From contig NZ_FRBF01000023.1 of the NCBI RefSeq assembly GCF_900142545.1, positions 1 through 40,204 of the forward strand: a stretch of DNA of 40,204 bases, written 5' to 3'. Below, piece by piece: positions 22,956 through 34,700 of this stretch; the first letter of the stretch is position 1; every line of letters starts with the position of its first letter. Position numbers and translations under genes: made by a program. The DNA is from Fibrobacter sp. UWT2 (GTDB taxonomy: Bacteria; Fibrobacterota; Fibrobacteria; Fibrobacterales; Fibrobacteraceae). The notes under the pieces are model-generated. The model was given only the letters and a program-made list of their open reading frames with translations, had not been told where the DNA came from and searched no databases.

Positions 22956-24146
22956 TTATTCCTTATTCTGTGCTTCAAAAATAGCTATCGATTCTGCCAA
23001 TGTTTCTTCAAAAACACCTTCTGGCCAGTAATTTACTGAACCATCTTTATTTATTTCGACTGAAACGAGTTTGCTACAGCACTCGTTTTCATCAAATTCT
23101 ACTGAATAAAGGGCGACATCGTCAACAGAAAGTTTCTCTTCTGCAATTAGTCTTCTTAAGCGTAGAATAAAATTGATGGAGTGGGTTTCTACAAGGTAAG
23201 ATTTGTTGCAATCATTTTTTGTGCTTAAGGCGATTAATTCTGCAAGGTTTCCATGAGCTGCCGGATGTAAATGCGTTTCCGGTTCTTCTAATACAATAAT
23301 GGTCGGTTCATCGCATGTGCGGCATGCTCGCGTAACAATCGGAAGGGATTGGGCAATGCCTACGCCAGCATCTGTAATATTTATGTTCAATCTTTCTTCG
23401 CCTGGATGCTCAATTTCAATGGAGTAAACCGGATCTCTATCACGATTTACCTTTATTTTCCATCCGTTGAAATTGGTTTCATACCATTGAGAAACTTTTT
23501 TTAGAAGTTCTTGATTAACGGTTTTAGAATCATCAATTAAAAACTGGTAATTGATGCGCCCATCATTTTCTTCACAAGATTTAAAAGTGTTTGATTGTAA
23601 AAATGTATATGGAAGCCAACGAAATGCTCCAATGTAATCGATGTTGAAACGCAATGCGTTTATAATTTGTTGTGCAAAGAGCTTGTATTTGTCATGACTT
23701 GGCGTAATTCCATTAAAATACACTCCTGGAACGGGATTTTTTGTTATAAGATCATGACGTTCGTCGTCCTCACCAGGTTCAAGACCAATTTTTTCGTTTT
23801 TGTTTTGAGCTTTCCAGCGTTCTATTTTTGAATGGCCATTTTCTTCATTGACATAAAAAGAAAATTCAAGTGAATTCTCATTGTTGTCTTCAAAACAGAA
23901 TGAAACTGCTCTATGACGCTGACCATATACAAGGTTTCTCATATCCTCGATATGTAGTTCGTTCTTTGTTGGATCAAATACTTCAGCAGATTGACAATTA
24001 AGTGCTGAATGTAAAATGGAGGGTATTTTGAGAATGGCGCTTTTGCCAGAATTGTTTTTCCCAAAAATTACTGTGACGGGTTTTAAAGAAAGCGTCTGTT
24101 CGTTTTTGAAAATTTTATACTTGCTAAAGCGAATGTTTTTTATCAT
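22956..24146 (-). CDS. DUF3696-type AAA/ABC ATPase (396 aa)
   Basis: A RecF/OLD-like ATPase. Walker A is GKNNSGKS (residues 29-36), and the Walker B and D-loop region is IIVLEEPETHLHP at about 281-293, with the acidic pair expected of ABC-class ATPases. The C-terminus (DGSVNYWPEGVFEETLAES, about 371-390) matches the short DUF3696 tail. No transmembrane helix is present and the protein should be cytosolic. The ATG is preceded by AGGTGG. It is the first gene of a minus-strand operon with the TOPRIM and DUF262 genes. DUF3696 ATPases occur in multi-gene anti-phage systems. I recall Menshen as one such case, but cannot confirm its gene set here. It faces away from the LEPR genes across a 324-bp intergenic stretch. 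Confidence 0.85.
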   Translation of the reverse strand: MIKNIRFSKYKIFKNEQTLSLKPVTVIFGKNNSGKSAILKIPSILHSALNCQSAEVFDPTKNELHIEDMRNLVYGQRHRAVSFCFEDNNENSLEFSFYVNEENGHSKIERWKAQNKNEKIGLEPGEDDERHDLITKNPVPGVYFNGITPSHDKYKLFAQQIINALRFNIDYIGAFRWLPYTFLQSNTFKSCEENDGRINYQFLIDDSKTVNQELLKKVSQWYETNFNGWKIKVNRDRDPVYSIEIEHPGEERLNINITDAGVGIAQSLPIVTRACRTCDEPTIIVLEEPETHLHPAAHGNLAELIALSTKNDCNKSYLVETHSINFILRLRRLIAEEKLSVDDVALYSVEFDENECCSKLVSVEINKDGSVNYWPEGVFEETLAESIAIFEAQNKE

Positions 24147-24470
24147 ATTACCACCTAATGTATATAATTTAGATTTAAATTACCTGTGATGGTTGTTGAA
24201 TTCAAAATTTTTGATGATTTTAAGAATGATTATACTGTTTTAGTGCGTTAACCATGAAAAGCGTCCCCGGCGTGACACAAATCACGCTAATTAAAAAATG
24301 AATACGGTTGTAATACGCCCACGTTCCAGCGGTATACAAAAAAAGTCGGACTGCGGGGCGGGGTGTGGGCTGAATATGGGGGCGTTTTACCCTCTTTTGC
24401 GGTGTTTGTGGCAGGAAAAATGTCTTTCTTTATTATCTTTTTCTTAAAAATAAGAACAGATTTTGTTCCT
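24147..24470. other. Divergent intergenic region between the defence operon and the LEPR/FISUMP genes
   Basis: No gene is supported here. The left third is AT-rich and should hold the promoter of the ATPase operon. On the minus strand, TTGAAT and TAATTT stand 17 bp apart, a weak match. The middle is GC-rich and includes a CRP-like palindrome (listed separately). Just before ATG 24471 is a small inverted repeat GAACA-GATTT-TGTTC. An upstream extension of the 38-aa ORF to 24363 is open but looks non-coding. Confidence 0.5.
24270..24287. promoter_or_regulatory. CRP/FNR-like operator palindrome
   Basis: GCGTGA-N6-TCACGC is a perfect 6-bp-arm palindrome with a 6-bp spacer. Its core GTGA-N6-TCAC is that of CRP-family sites. 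It lies about 200 bp before ATG 24471 and about 125 bp before the start of the ATPase gene on the other strand, so it could control either side. Confidence 0.35.
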
Positions 24471-24587
24471 ATGAATGAATCGGATGTAAAAGTAAAAGGG
24501 CTTGGTCCCTATTCGATTGCGCGGTTGAAACCGCGATTTATGGTGGATGCCTTATCCATCGAGATTTTGCTTTCAAAAAAAGTTTAA
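24471..24587 (+). CDS. 38-aa peptide with a degenerate LEPR-XLL motif (short or remnant gene)
   Basis: ATG 24471 opens a 38-codon frame ending with TAA at 24587, 15 bp before the FISUMP gene. It reads MNESDVKVKGLGPYSIARLK, then PRFMVDALSIEILLSKKV. The stretch Y-S-I-A-R-L-K-P-R-F-M-V-D-A aligns without gaps with Y-K-I-E-S-L-E-P-R-L-M-M-D-A at residues 15-28 of the giant protein starting at 25782. The key Glu is replaced by Lys. It can be the broken-off head of an older LEPR gene, or a real small peptide. No ribosome binding site is seen. Confidence 0.45.
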   Translation: MNESDVKVKGLGPYSIARLKPRFMVDALSIEILLSKKV

Positions 24588-24602
24588 TAACAGGAGTATG
24601 AA

Positions 24603-25751
24603 ATGAAAACGATTAAGAAAATTGGCCTGGTGAGCGCTGTAGCTTTTGCAATGCTTGCGTTCTCGGCTTGCGATGACTCTTCTTCGGCTAGTTCCGACGA
24701 AACCGGTACTTCCAGTTCATCGGTAGAAACTTCTGATTTGGATGAGTCGTCATCTTCTGTTGACAAGAAGTCGTCGGGAAATGAATCTACAGAAAAAGAC
24801 AAGTCTTCCAGTAGTGTCAAGGGTTCCGAGCCCGCCGAAGTGTCCAGTAGTTCCGCAAAAGAAACAAAGAATTCATCTGACTCCAAGAGTTCAAGTTCTG
24901 TAAAGACGGATGATTCTTCTAGCAGTAACAAGGATGTGTCCAGTTCGTCGGTTAGTTCTTCATCTAGTGAAAACCAAAGTAGCAGTTCTTCAGTGAAACA
25001 ATCTTCTTCGTCAGTTGCTTCGAGTAGCAGTGAGTATAAACCCTACAATCATCAAAAGGTTTTTTCTTCTGATAGTCTTCTTTCCGGTGCTTATAAAAAA
25101 TTTACAGATGAACGCAATGGACGTATGTATTATTATCTTACAATTAACGGGAAAAATCAGGATGGCGAGTCCGCTTCTGTAACGGTAATGGCAGAAAATC
25201 TGAACATTGGGGAAATGGTCGATGGAACAAAGGAACAATCGAATGATTCGAAAATTGAACGTTATTGTTATAACGACGATACAACGAATTGCGATAAATA
25301 TGGTGGACTTTACCAATGGGCGGAAGCGATGCAGTTGCCGAGTGAGTGCAATACCAAGAGTTGTGCTGACAAAATTAAGCCGAATCACCAAGGAATTTGC
25401 CCAAAAGGCTGGCGCTTGCTGACATACGACGATTTCTACATCGTTGTTCATGCAGACGGGAACGTTAATCCCCTTGTGGAGGGGGTGCGCGCCCAAGGGT
25501 TCGGTGGACATAACTATTGCGGATATAGTTTGATTGGGGCTGGATATAATTGGGGTTATAAGTTTAGAGCTAAAGATGAGTCTGCTTATTGGCACTATCC
25601 AGAAGAAGGTCATTCTAACGATGTTAATATTGCTTCTTTTGTTGGTCTTCAAACAAAAAGTTCGACTTCAAATAGTACACAGGATACATACAAAACGCAC
25701 GGATTTTCTGTTCGCTGTGTAAAACAGACTGATTTAAATAATAATAAATAG
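24603..25751 (+). CDS. FISUMP-domain lipoprotein with serine-rich linker (382 aa)
   Basis: The signal peptide ends LAFSAC with the lipidated Cys at residue 23, so this is a lipoprotein, probably on the outer membrane. Residues about 24-145 are a flexible Ser/Lys/Glu/Asp linker made of SSSS runs. Residues about 150-376 form a FISUMP domain: VMAENLNIG, RYCYNDDTTNCDKYGGLYQW, GICPKGWRLLTYDDF, and the terminal GFSVRCVK. FISUMP proteins are expanded in Fibrobacter and thought to act at the cell surface, but their reaction is unknown. Four Cys in the core likely form disulfides. ATG follows AGGAGTATGAA, a good ribosome binding site. The giant LEPR/RTX gene starts 30 bp downstream, so the two are probably co-transcribed. 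Confidence 0.9.
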   Translation: MKTIKKIGLVSAVAFAMLAFSACDDSSSASSDETGTSSSSVETSDLDESSSSVDKKSSGNESTEKDKSSSSVKGSEPAEVSSSSAKETKNSSDSKSSSSVKTDDSSSSNKDVSSSSVSSSSSENQSSSSSVKQSSSSVASSSSEYKPYNHQKVFSSDSLLSGAYKKFTDERNGRMYYYLTINGKNQDGESASVTVMAENLNIGEMVDGTKEQSNDSKIERYCYNDDTTNCDKYGGLYQWAEAMQLPSECNTKSCADKIKPNHQGICPKGWRLLTYDDFYIVVHADGNVNPLVEGVRAQGFGGHNYCGYSLIGAGYNWGYKFRAKDESAYWHYPEEGHSNDVNIASFVGLQTKSSTSNSTQDTYKTHGFSVRCVKQTDLNNNK

Positions 25752-25781
25752 AAATAAAACTATAAGTTTATTGGAGTCGAT

Positions 25782-28700
25782 ATGTCTAAAAAAATCAATA
25801 AGAAAAAAATTGCGCCTAATAATTACAAAATAGAGTCGCTTGAACCTCGTTTGATGATGGACGCTGCGATTGATTATGCGCAGTTTGTTGATAATTATGA
25901 TCAAGTCGACTCAATTGTTGAAACACAATTGAATAGTCTGCAATCCCCTGATTTGAGTGACCTTGGTATAGAAGGTAGAATTCAATCTATTAAGGATTCT
26001 CTCGGTGATTTGGGAAGTGATGCCGAAACAGCGCTGGGTTCTCTGTACGCTCAACTCACATCGAGACTCCAATTGATGGCGGAGGATCAGGGCGTTCTGA
26101 AAGATGACCAAAACAATATAGTCAGTGTTGATGCTCAAACGCTGAAAAATACACTGAATCAACTCTTTATTGAGAATTCTGACCAGTTGGCTTCACTGAA
26201 TATTGGTTATGAGGCTACTCAGAATGGCTTTAAGTTGACATATTCTCCCGAAGCAGAATTGATTGCTTTGCCTCAGGAGGGGTTGTCTTCGGGCGGTTAT
26301 ATTTCTGGTGTAGGTTCCAATAATAATTTAGGAGCGAGCGCTAAACTTGACATTGTATTCGATTTATCTGACGCAGATGGTAATGGCCTGGTGGATTCTG
26401 TCGAACCCGCTTCTGTTGTTGTTCGCGATGTTAAAGCCATAATAGAGAATGTTGGTGGGACGGCAAAGTTTATGAACTTGTCTGTTTCGGAAGAATCTGA
26501 TTCCGACACTGATTTGTTGCTGAAATATAGTGATAATGCTTCAGGAACTTCATCGGCTGTTCATTTGGAGTTCAGTGTAGATGCATCGAGTAATGATAAT
26601 TTCCCGTTCGCATTTCTGGGCAATATAGGAGTAGATAAGGAAGAAACGGGAGCCATTTCTGTTAGTGTGCCAGAAATGCAACTCAAAAATGATCCACAGT
26701 TTGAAATATTTTCTCTTGAAAAGGCTTTAAACACAATATCTTCTTCTTTCTCGACAATTCCTTTTATCCGAGATTTTGAATTTGGTCCAGAGGAAAACAA
26801 GAAAAAGATCGTTGAGTATGTGGAAAATCTGCAAGAATACTGGGCCGATGTAGCACTTGCAATCAATGGCGCAATAAAAAACGTAGAAAACACTTCGAAT
26901 TATTCGCTAGATTTGAATAATGTTAAATCGTTCTTTGATATTATCCTTCCGAATGCCCAAACTGTTTTGTCTTCCGTACTTGGTAATCTGAAATTGGAAG
27001 ATGCAAATGGGCAAGAAATAAATTTCCTCGAGAGTGTAACGACTTCGTTGAATGCCGTGAATCTTTCCACAACAACTCCAACTAGTTTGTATCTCACTTT
27101 AAGTCCCAAAATTGAAAATATTGCAGGATCACTCAATTTTGGTTTATTGGAGTTGAGCGGCTTGGATGTTGATTGCACTATGAGTGTGAAACTTGATGTT
27201 CGTGTGGATGCGAATGATAATACGCTAATATTTGATGGCTTTAGTTTGGACAAGTTTAACCTGACTGTCTCGAAAGAAGGTATCGAAGACCCACTTTCCT
27301 TGGGGTTATTTAGTGCTACCGTAGTAAATGGTAATTTTAAACTGGAAGTAAAGTATGATTCCAATAATGAGAGGGGTCTTGAAGCTGATCCGACTTTCAC
27401 TGTTGAGTCGTTAATCTTGAAGAGCGGCGCCGTAGAAGTTGCTAAACTTCCGCAGAAAGAGAATGATGTTTATAGGTTTGGTTACGATTCCTTAACTGAA
27501 AACTGGGTTGTCCCAGATGAAATCAAGGCTTTTGCCTCACTTTCGGGTGAAACCCTCTCGCATCAAGTAGTTGCATATCTTCAATCTATGCAAACCGCCC
27601 TCCGCAAACAGCTGGAAGATAATGTCAAGATGGATTTTTTGGGCGGTTCTGTCGGAGAGGTTGTGAATGTCATTGATAGGATAGATAAGGTTGTTTTTGG
27701 CTCCGATGAAAATGCAAAAGACGGCTTGCTAAAAGTCGTTGAAGGCAGTAAGTATATAGCAAATTTCTCTAGTGTCGAGGAATTCGTTCTTGTCTTCAAT
27801 GAGGCTTGGGAAAGAGTGTTTGGCGAATCGAATGCCTGTAGCTTGTTCCTGTTAGGGGATAATTCTCCAAATCCCATAAGTATGTTGGTGTCGAGAAATC
27901 TTGCTACTAAGGAACTTGAAACTAGTTTGCCTGATGGAAAGCCTGAAAATTTTGAATTTGAAAACTTCAGATTGGTTTTCAATTTACTCTTTACAGAAAG
28001 TAAAGATTTTGACTTGAACCTTGCAAAATCGTTTGGTGAAGGATTTGCTAATGTTGTTACATACGGCAACGTGTCTGCGGGGTGTAGTGCCGGAATTTCT
28101 TTTAGTCTAGATGTGAATTTTGAATATCAGACAATAAATGATGGTAATGGCGATGAAGATGCTACCACATTGGAGGATATCTTCGGCGCAAATTACGTGG
28201 CCAATAATGAAACTTGTTATGAATCGATAGTTTTTGACAGTTTGTCTTTCAACCCGACAAGGACGGATGTAAAACTCGATGATGTCCCAATGCCTACTTT
28301 TGCATTTACCTTTAAGGTGGATGACAATTTAGTTTTGGTCAATAGCGATGATATAAAGACATCTCCTTTCAAATATGTCGATAAGGTTGACGGTAAGGAA
28401 AACGAGTTTGTTTCTTTGACGGCAACAAGTTTGCCGATGATTGAGTACAATGAAAATATTAAGAAGCTCATCATCACATCAGATAATAAGTTTGACATTG
28501 AGAGCTCCGGCAATGCAGACGCTTTTAGTGAACTTAAATTGGTCAATACCGTGCAGCAAACATGTTTTGCGGCATCTTTTGGTGCAGATAGCACACTTAC
28601 TTTAGCTTTGTGTGGTGTGGGGAATGTGACCAATGTCGAGATAAATCTCAATAAGAATAAGATATTGGATTTCGCTTTGGATCTTAAAAACAAGGGTATG

Positions 28701-31700
28701 TCCGATACGGATGATTGGGAAAAATGCTTGGATAAGTATTTGTCCCTGCAGAAATCGAAGGAAGACCAGTTTGGCTTGAACGGAGTGTTGTCGACAGGAT
28801 CTTTGGAAGCCGGTCGTTCCATTAAGAACACCTATGGATTGTATGTTGTTGACATTAATGAAAGTACGGGCGAAATTTTATTCGGATGTGATCCTTCTCT
28901 AATAAAGGGATACAAAACAAAAAGAGACGGCAACGAAATTAAAATTGATTCTGATTATTATACGCTTGAATTGAACTCTGGATTCAAATATATGCGTATG
29001 TCAGGCGTGTTGAACGCTTCTGGTGCCATTGGTAATGTGGCGATTGAAGTTAGTATTCCATCTCTGCCGGATGGAATAAGTATCGAAGTAGATTCAAAAA
29101 ACTGCCTTACTCTTGAAAATCTTGCCGATAAGATATACGAAACCATAAAAAATACAGATGTTGATTCTATAAAAAAATTGAGTAATTTTGTCAAGTCGGT
29201 AGTTGTCATAAATGACAAAATTGTATTCAGTGTTGCTGATGGTGTTTCGATAAGTTCGAGCAAATTGGGCATTAGCAATGCTTCGCAGGGCGATTCAAGT
29301 GATTTTAAAGTGATATATACCGGTGGACCGGATCCCTCTGTAGATTTTGAAACATTGTGTAGTGGCTTGACCAAGACAACGAGTGTTGTCGATGTTGTGG
29401 AGGCTATAAATAACATAATCAACCCAAAGGCGGAAGGCTCAACGGAACGTGACTTTACAAAACCGACGCTCTATTGGAATGATGCGGACGGCAATGCAAT
29501 GGATCATTTGGAGTTCCGTTCGCAATGCGAATTCTCCTTGGTGAATGTCGGTGCGAGTAAAGTCCTTGAAATGCTTGGCTTTACCGCAATGAAGTCAAGC
29601 TGTTGCGGTGAAAATGATTACCGCATTGTGGGTAGGACTCTGCTGGGGATAGATTGGTCTAAACTGATTAATTTCGCTGATGGGGCGAATGTATCCTTTA
29701 CTGCAAATTTGACTTTTGAGATTGGGAAAGATGTGAAGGTGGGGGCTACCGCACCGAGCCTCAGTCTCGATCAAAAGACAAGAACTATTGTATTAATTTC
29801 GCCTGTAGGAGAGAATGATTTTGTAGAAGGTGGTTTTATAAAAAATGGGGATGAATATTTCAGAATAGTAAAACTCAATCGAAATAGTGATGAAAAAATT
29901 GTTGGTGTTGTGGTTTCCGCTGAATCTGTAAGAACCGAAGATTCTATTACTACGGTGGCAACTTGGGCTGCTAATGCTAATTTGAAATATGTTGCTGCGG
30001 TGGATGCCACGTTTGCTTTCGTAGATGCAAACCTTGTCGCATCAGGATCGGTTAGCGCAAATATGACGTTCATGGCTGAAAAAAGCGCTACTCCCAAAAT
30101 GGACAATGATTCCTTCTTGAGTAATTGGGATTTTACGGCAACCTGTGATGCTACATCTGACCAATTTGTTATAGGTGGTGTGGTAAAAGCGCTTGGCAAG
30201 ACTGTTTATCTTGGTGACAATACGATAACACTTGTTTCAGAGAACAATGGCTTGCCAACGATTGAAACCAATTTTGGTGAGCTTACATCTGCCATAACTT
30301 CGGAATTTGCCAATCTGACAAATTTTTCTGTGCAGAATGTTTATGCGTTGCTTGATGGTTTGGTTGGCAGATTGACAGAAATTGCTAAAAATAGCAATGT
30401 CAAAATTCCTGTTATCAACAAGTCTGTTGGGGACTTGGTGAATGTGGCGAATGATATTCGCGATATCGTTAGCAAACTGCGCAACGACAATATTACGAGT
30501 TTGCAGGGATTAAGTGACCGGCTGAACAAGTACCTGACAGACTTTAAATTGATGGTGCCGCAGAATCTTCCGCAGGAATTGGAGCAGAGTGTCGCTCAAA
30601 CAGCGAGGGCCTTTGATATTAAGGTCGTTGGAACGGATATTGTGTTCGACATTAACATAAGCAAGGCCTTCAGTGCTGTTCACCAGTTCAATTTTGGAGG
30701 AACAACGGGGGGTATTAGCGGAAATGCTAACCTCAAGGTGACAGGTGATTTCTGGTTCAATGTCTCGGCGAAGATGACCACAGGGGATTCTTTTGATTTT
30801 ATACTGGAAGATTCCGTCAAGTTTGGAGCCAATGTCAATATTGTCGGGGAGAAACTCTCCTTTAATCTAGGAATTGATGGCGGAACATCGAATATTGAAG
30901 GTTTTGATGCCCTGCTTAAAAACTTAATTACCGTCGGGTCGGATAAGGCAAACTCCTTTGTGGTAGGGAAAGCTGCTTTGGTTGGGGAATTTGGACGGCA
31001 AAACATATCCTTAACAAAGTGGGAACTTCCTGATGACGAAGAAGACGCAATACCCCTTATTCCGTCTTTTGTGGTTCCGATGTCCATTTTTGGCAACCTG
31101 CCTATCAGCGTATGCGGTTACGAACTGGGGAACATCAAATTCGGTAAGTGGATTAATGCCGAAGGAACTGGAAATGTTATTTGTGCTGACGATATCAATA
31201 GTTTGAGTTCCTATCTTTCTGATGTAGATGAATTTGTGAATGCTTGGCTCTCAAATCATAATGTGGAGCCTACTGGTTCCGTAAATGTTGTCGCTAAAAC
31301 GAACCAGGAAGGTTCGGTACTTGGATTGCCTGAAGTAACACTTCTTCTGAAAGAACAGCAAAAGGTTGATATTGATAGTGGCACACTGGTTGTTGATGTC
31401 AGTGGCGTCTATGAGCGTATTGCGGCGTTAGTTGATGGAAACCTTGACTGGTTTGATAAGATTAAACTTGCCGTTACGGGTTTGAACAACCTGCTGGATT
31501 CTTTGGAATCCAGCATCAATGGCGGCATGATGAGTGACATCAAGGATGTGCCTGTGGTGGGGAACGCCCTGAGTGGTGGTGTAGACTTCTTGAGTAAACT
31601 TAAGCAGCAAATTCTTGAGCCGTTCTCGAACTTTGTATATGAATCGACTGGTATGACTGCTGAAATGGTTGCGCAGAAGCTTAATGACCTTTTTGGTTCT

Positions 31701-34700
31701 TATGCGCAATTGTCTTCGGATTCAACACTCTTGACAAAGCTGTCGACTGAAAACGAATGGCATAAAGAGGGCAATGGAGTTTATTATAAGCAGGGTTCTG
31801 ACTTTGCCGAATGGTTCTTTACTTTGGGAGGAACATATTCCTTCGGTAGTGATATCGGACTTGACCTTGGTTTCCCCGGTCTTGGCCTTGAAACCAATGC
31901 CGGTGTTGATTTGAGCCTAGAATGGAAGCTTAACTTCGGCATGAAAGTTTCCAAGGATGGTGGTTTCCAGTTTATTTTCTATGATGAAAATGATGTGAGC
32001 GTTGAAGTCAAGGCTGGCATGAATGGAAAAGTGCTTGGAAAAATGGCGGGGCTTGGAGTCGAACTAGATCTTGACAGTTTAAACAAATCAAGTAATGCCT
32101 CTCAGTATGAAAAGGGAGTTAATTTGAAGTTTGGTCTTGATATAGACCATGAATCCTTGGGGAATGATCTTGTTAATGTAAATCTATCGGATATTTTGGG
32201 CCAACTTCCTACATTTACGCCCTCTGCTACGGTCAACATGGTTGTCGGTCTGAAGGTCGGTATTGTTTCTGATATCAAGGGCGATGCACCAAAGTTTCCG
32301 AATATTGATGGTCAATTTGAATTTGTTTGGAGCAAAGATGAGGGTATAGAAGTCCTGGGTTTCAAGGATTTCCAGTTGGATATGGGCTCGTTTATTGGTG
32401 GCGTTCTTGGACCCATTGTTTCCAAGATCCAGAAGGTCGTTGAACCGCTCAAGCCACTTATCGACTTCCTTACGACTCCCTTCCCGGTTCTTGATGACTT
32501 GGGTATCATCATAACACCGCTTAGCTTGGCAAAACAGTATTGCAAGGGAGAATTTAGCGACGGCATGGTATATGCCATCAAAGACCTTATTGCATTAAGT
32601 GAGAAGGTTGCCGCATTTGGTGATAAAAAAGAGCTGAAAATTAATCTAGGTGGCATGACCTTGATTGGCGGCATGGGTGGAAAAGATGCTGCAGAGGCGT
32701 TTTTAAATGGTAATACATCTATTTCTGATTTTTCAAAAGTGTTAGAAGATGCCAGTAATGGGTATTTGCCAACATTAGATAACGTAAGGAGTGATGCGTT
32801 TTCAGCTCTTTCTGGTAATGGTTTACAGGTCGGTGATGGTTCCTGGAAATTTATTTGGGATGAACCAAAGGATATCTTTAAGTTATTGCTTGGCCAGGAT
32901 ATCGACCTTGTGCATTACAACATGCCCAAGCTCAGTTTCGATTTTGACTGGGATACATTTATCCGTATTTGGGCTCCGCTTGGAGTCCGTTTGGGAGTAT
33001 CTTTCAATGCTAGTATAGACCTTGCCTTTGGTTACGATACCTTGGGAATTCGTCAGTGGGTGGGCAGTGACTATAAGGATTTTAGTCGCCTGCTTAACGG
33101 ATTTTATGTGGATGACCTTGACGATGCTGGCAATGACAAGAGTGAACTTTCGTTCTATGGTGGCCTAAAGGCCTCTGCTGAACTGAATGCTGGCGTGAGT
33201 GCTGGTGTGGGCGGTGGCGTAGGCATCAATGTCGGGTTTAACCTGTTTGACCCGAACAAGGATGGCAAGGTTCGCTTGAACGAAATCGAACGGATTTTCA
33301 AGGAAGAAGGCCTGTTCGGTATGTTCGACGTGGAAGGCAAGATTACCGCCAAACTCTATGCCTACCTAGACTTGTTGTTCTATACCAAGAAATGGAACAT
33401 TACGGACGATATCACGTTGTTTGAATTTAACTACGAACATACGGTGAAGCCGATAATGATTTCAAAGTCGGGTGACGATGTTGTAGCGAATATTGGTAGC
33501 AACTCCTCTAGCCGAATGTCGACGGATGATGTCAATAATTCGTTGGACGATGGTGATGAAACGTTGAATGTTTCGATTACTGGTGGAAATACAATTTCCG
33601 ATGGGAAAGACCATTCCGAAACTATTGATGGTACAAAGGGCAAGTTTATTGTCAATGCAGAAAATGGCAACGATAAGGTTATTATTTCATCCATTGATGA
33701 CGCAGATTTTGATATTGTAATCAATGGCGGTGATGGTGACGATTATATTGATTTGTCTGGCTTGACAATGAAAGATGGCCATGTGGTTTATATCAATGGT
33801 GGAGCCGGTGCCGACACCATTATTGGTGCTCAAGGTCTGAATATTATTTTCGGCGATACGGGTGTGATTCGTGTTGATGAAGAAACAGACGAACAGGGGA
33901 AAAAAGTACATCGCTTTGTTGCCGAGGCGAAGGTTGATGCCAATAAGGCCGGTGGCGATATTATTCTTGGCGGTTCTGATCGCGATATTATCTTCGGCGG
34001 AGCCGGTGATGACCAGATTGATGGCGGCAAGGGAGACGACTACATCATTGGCGATGGCGGAACCTGGTCTGTTGCTATTGATGAAGAGTTCGTGAGCGCG
34101 ATATCAGATGATGAAAAGAATAATATGACGCCCGAAGAGTATGCTTTGAGGGTGTTGCATAATGCTAGGACCGAAAATGATTTGCTCACAGATACTGCCC
34201 TTGTCGCCCATACGGAAATAAGCTTGAGCGATGGTGGGGATACTCTTATTGGCGGTGAAGGTAATGATGAAATCCACGGCGGTGGCGGCGACGACCATAT
34301 CGATGGCGGCGCCGGTAATGACTTGATCCATGGTGGAAAAGGCCATGATCGCATTCTTGGTGGCTCGGGCAACGATACTATCCATGGTGGCGAAGGCATG
34401 GATATAGTCTTCGGCGATAGAGTTGCCAATTCGATGGATGTCGCTGCTCCATTTGCTGTTGATGGAGCAAACAAGACGGCTGCATTCAGTCAGGAATTCA
34501 TCGAAGCCCAGTTCAAGGATGGAAATATCGTTGTTTCTCCAAATGAGTTTAAAATCAAGCTTGTGGATGAAGATGGAAATCAATTGACTCCGTTTGTGAG
34601 TGAATTGGAAAATAAATATCAGAAAAATAGTAATGGGGAACCTGATAACAACCTAATTGATAATAGTTTGATTCAGTATTCATTTGATGAATTGTCGTCA

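Noticed and set aside
21907-24146. Calling the ATPase and TOPRIM pair a PARIS system (AriA/AriB)
   Set aside because: The ATPase has a DUF3696-type tail and a DUF262 gene follows. The TOPRIM protein cannot be assigned to the AriB family by eye.
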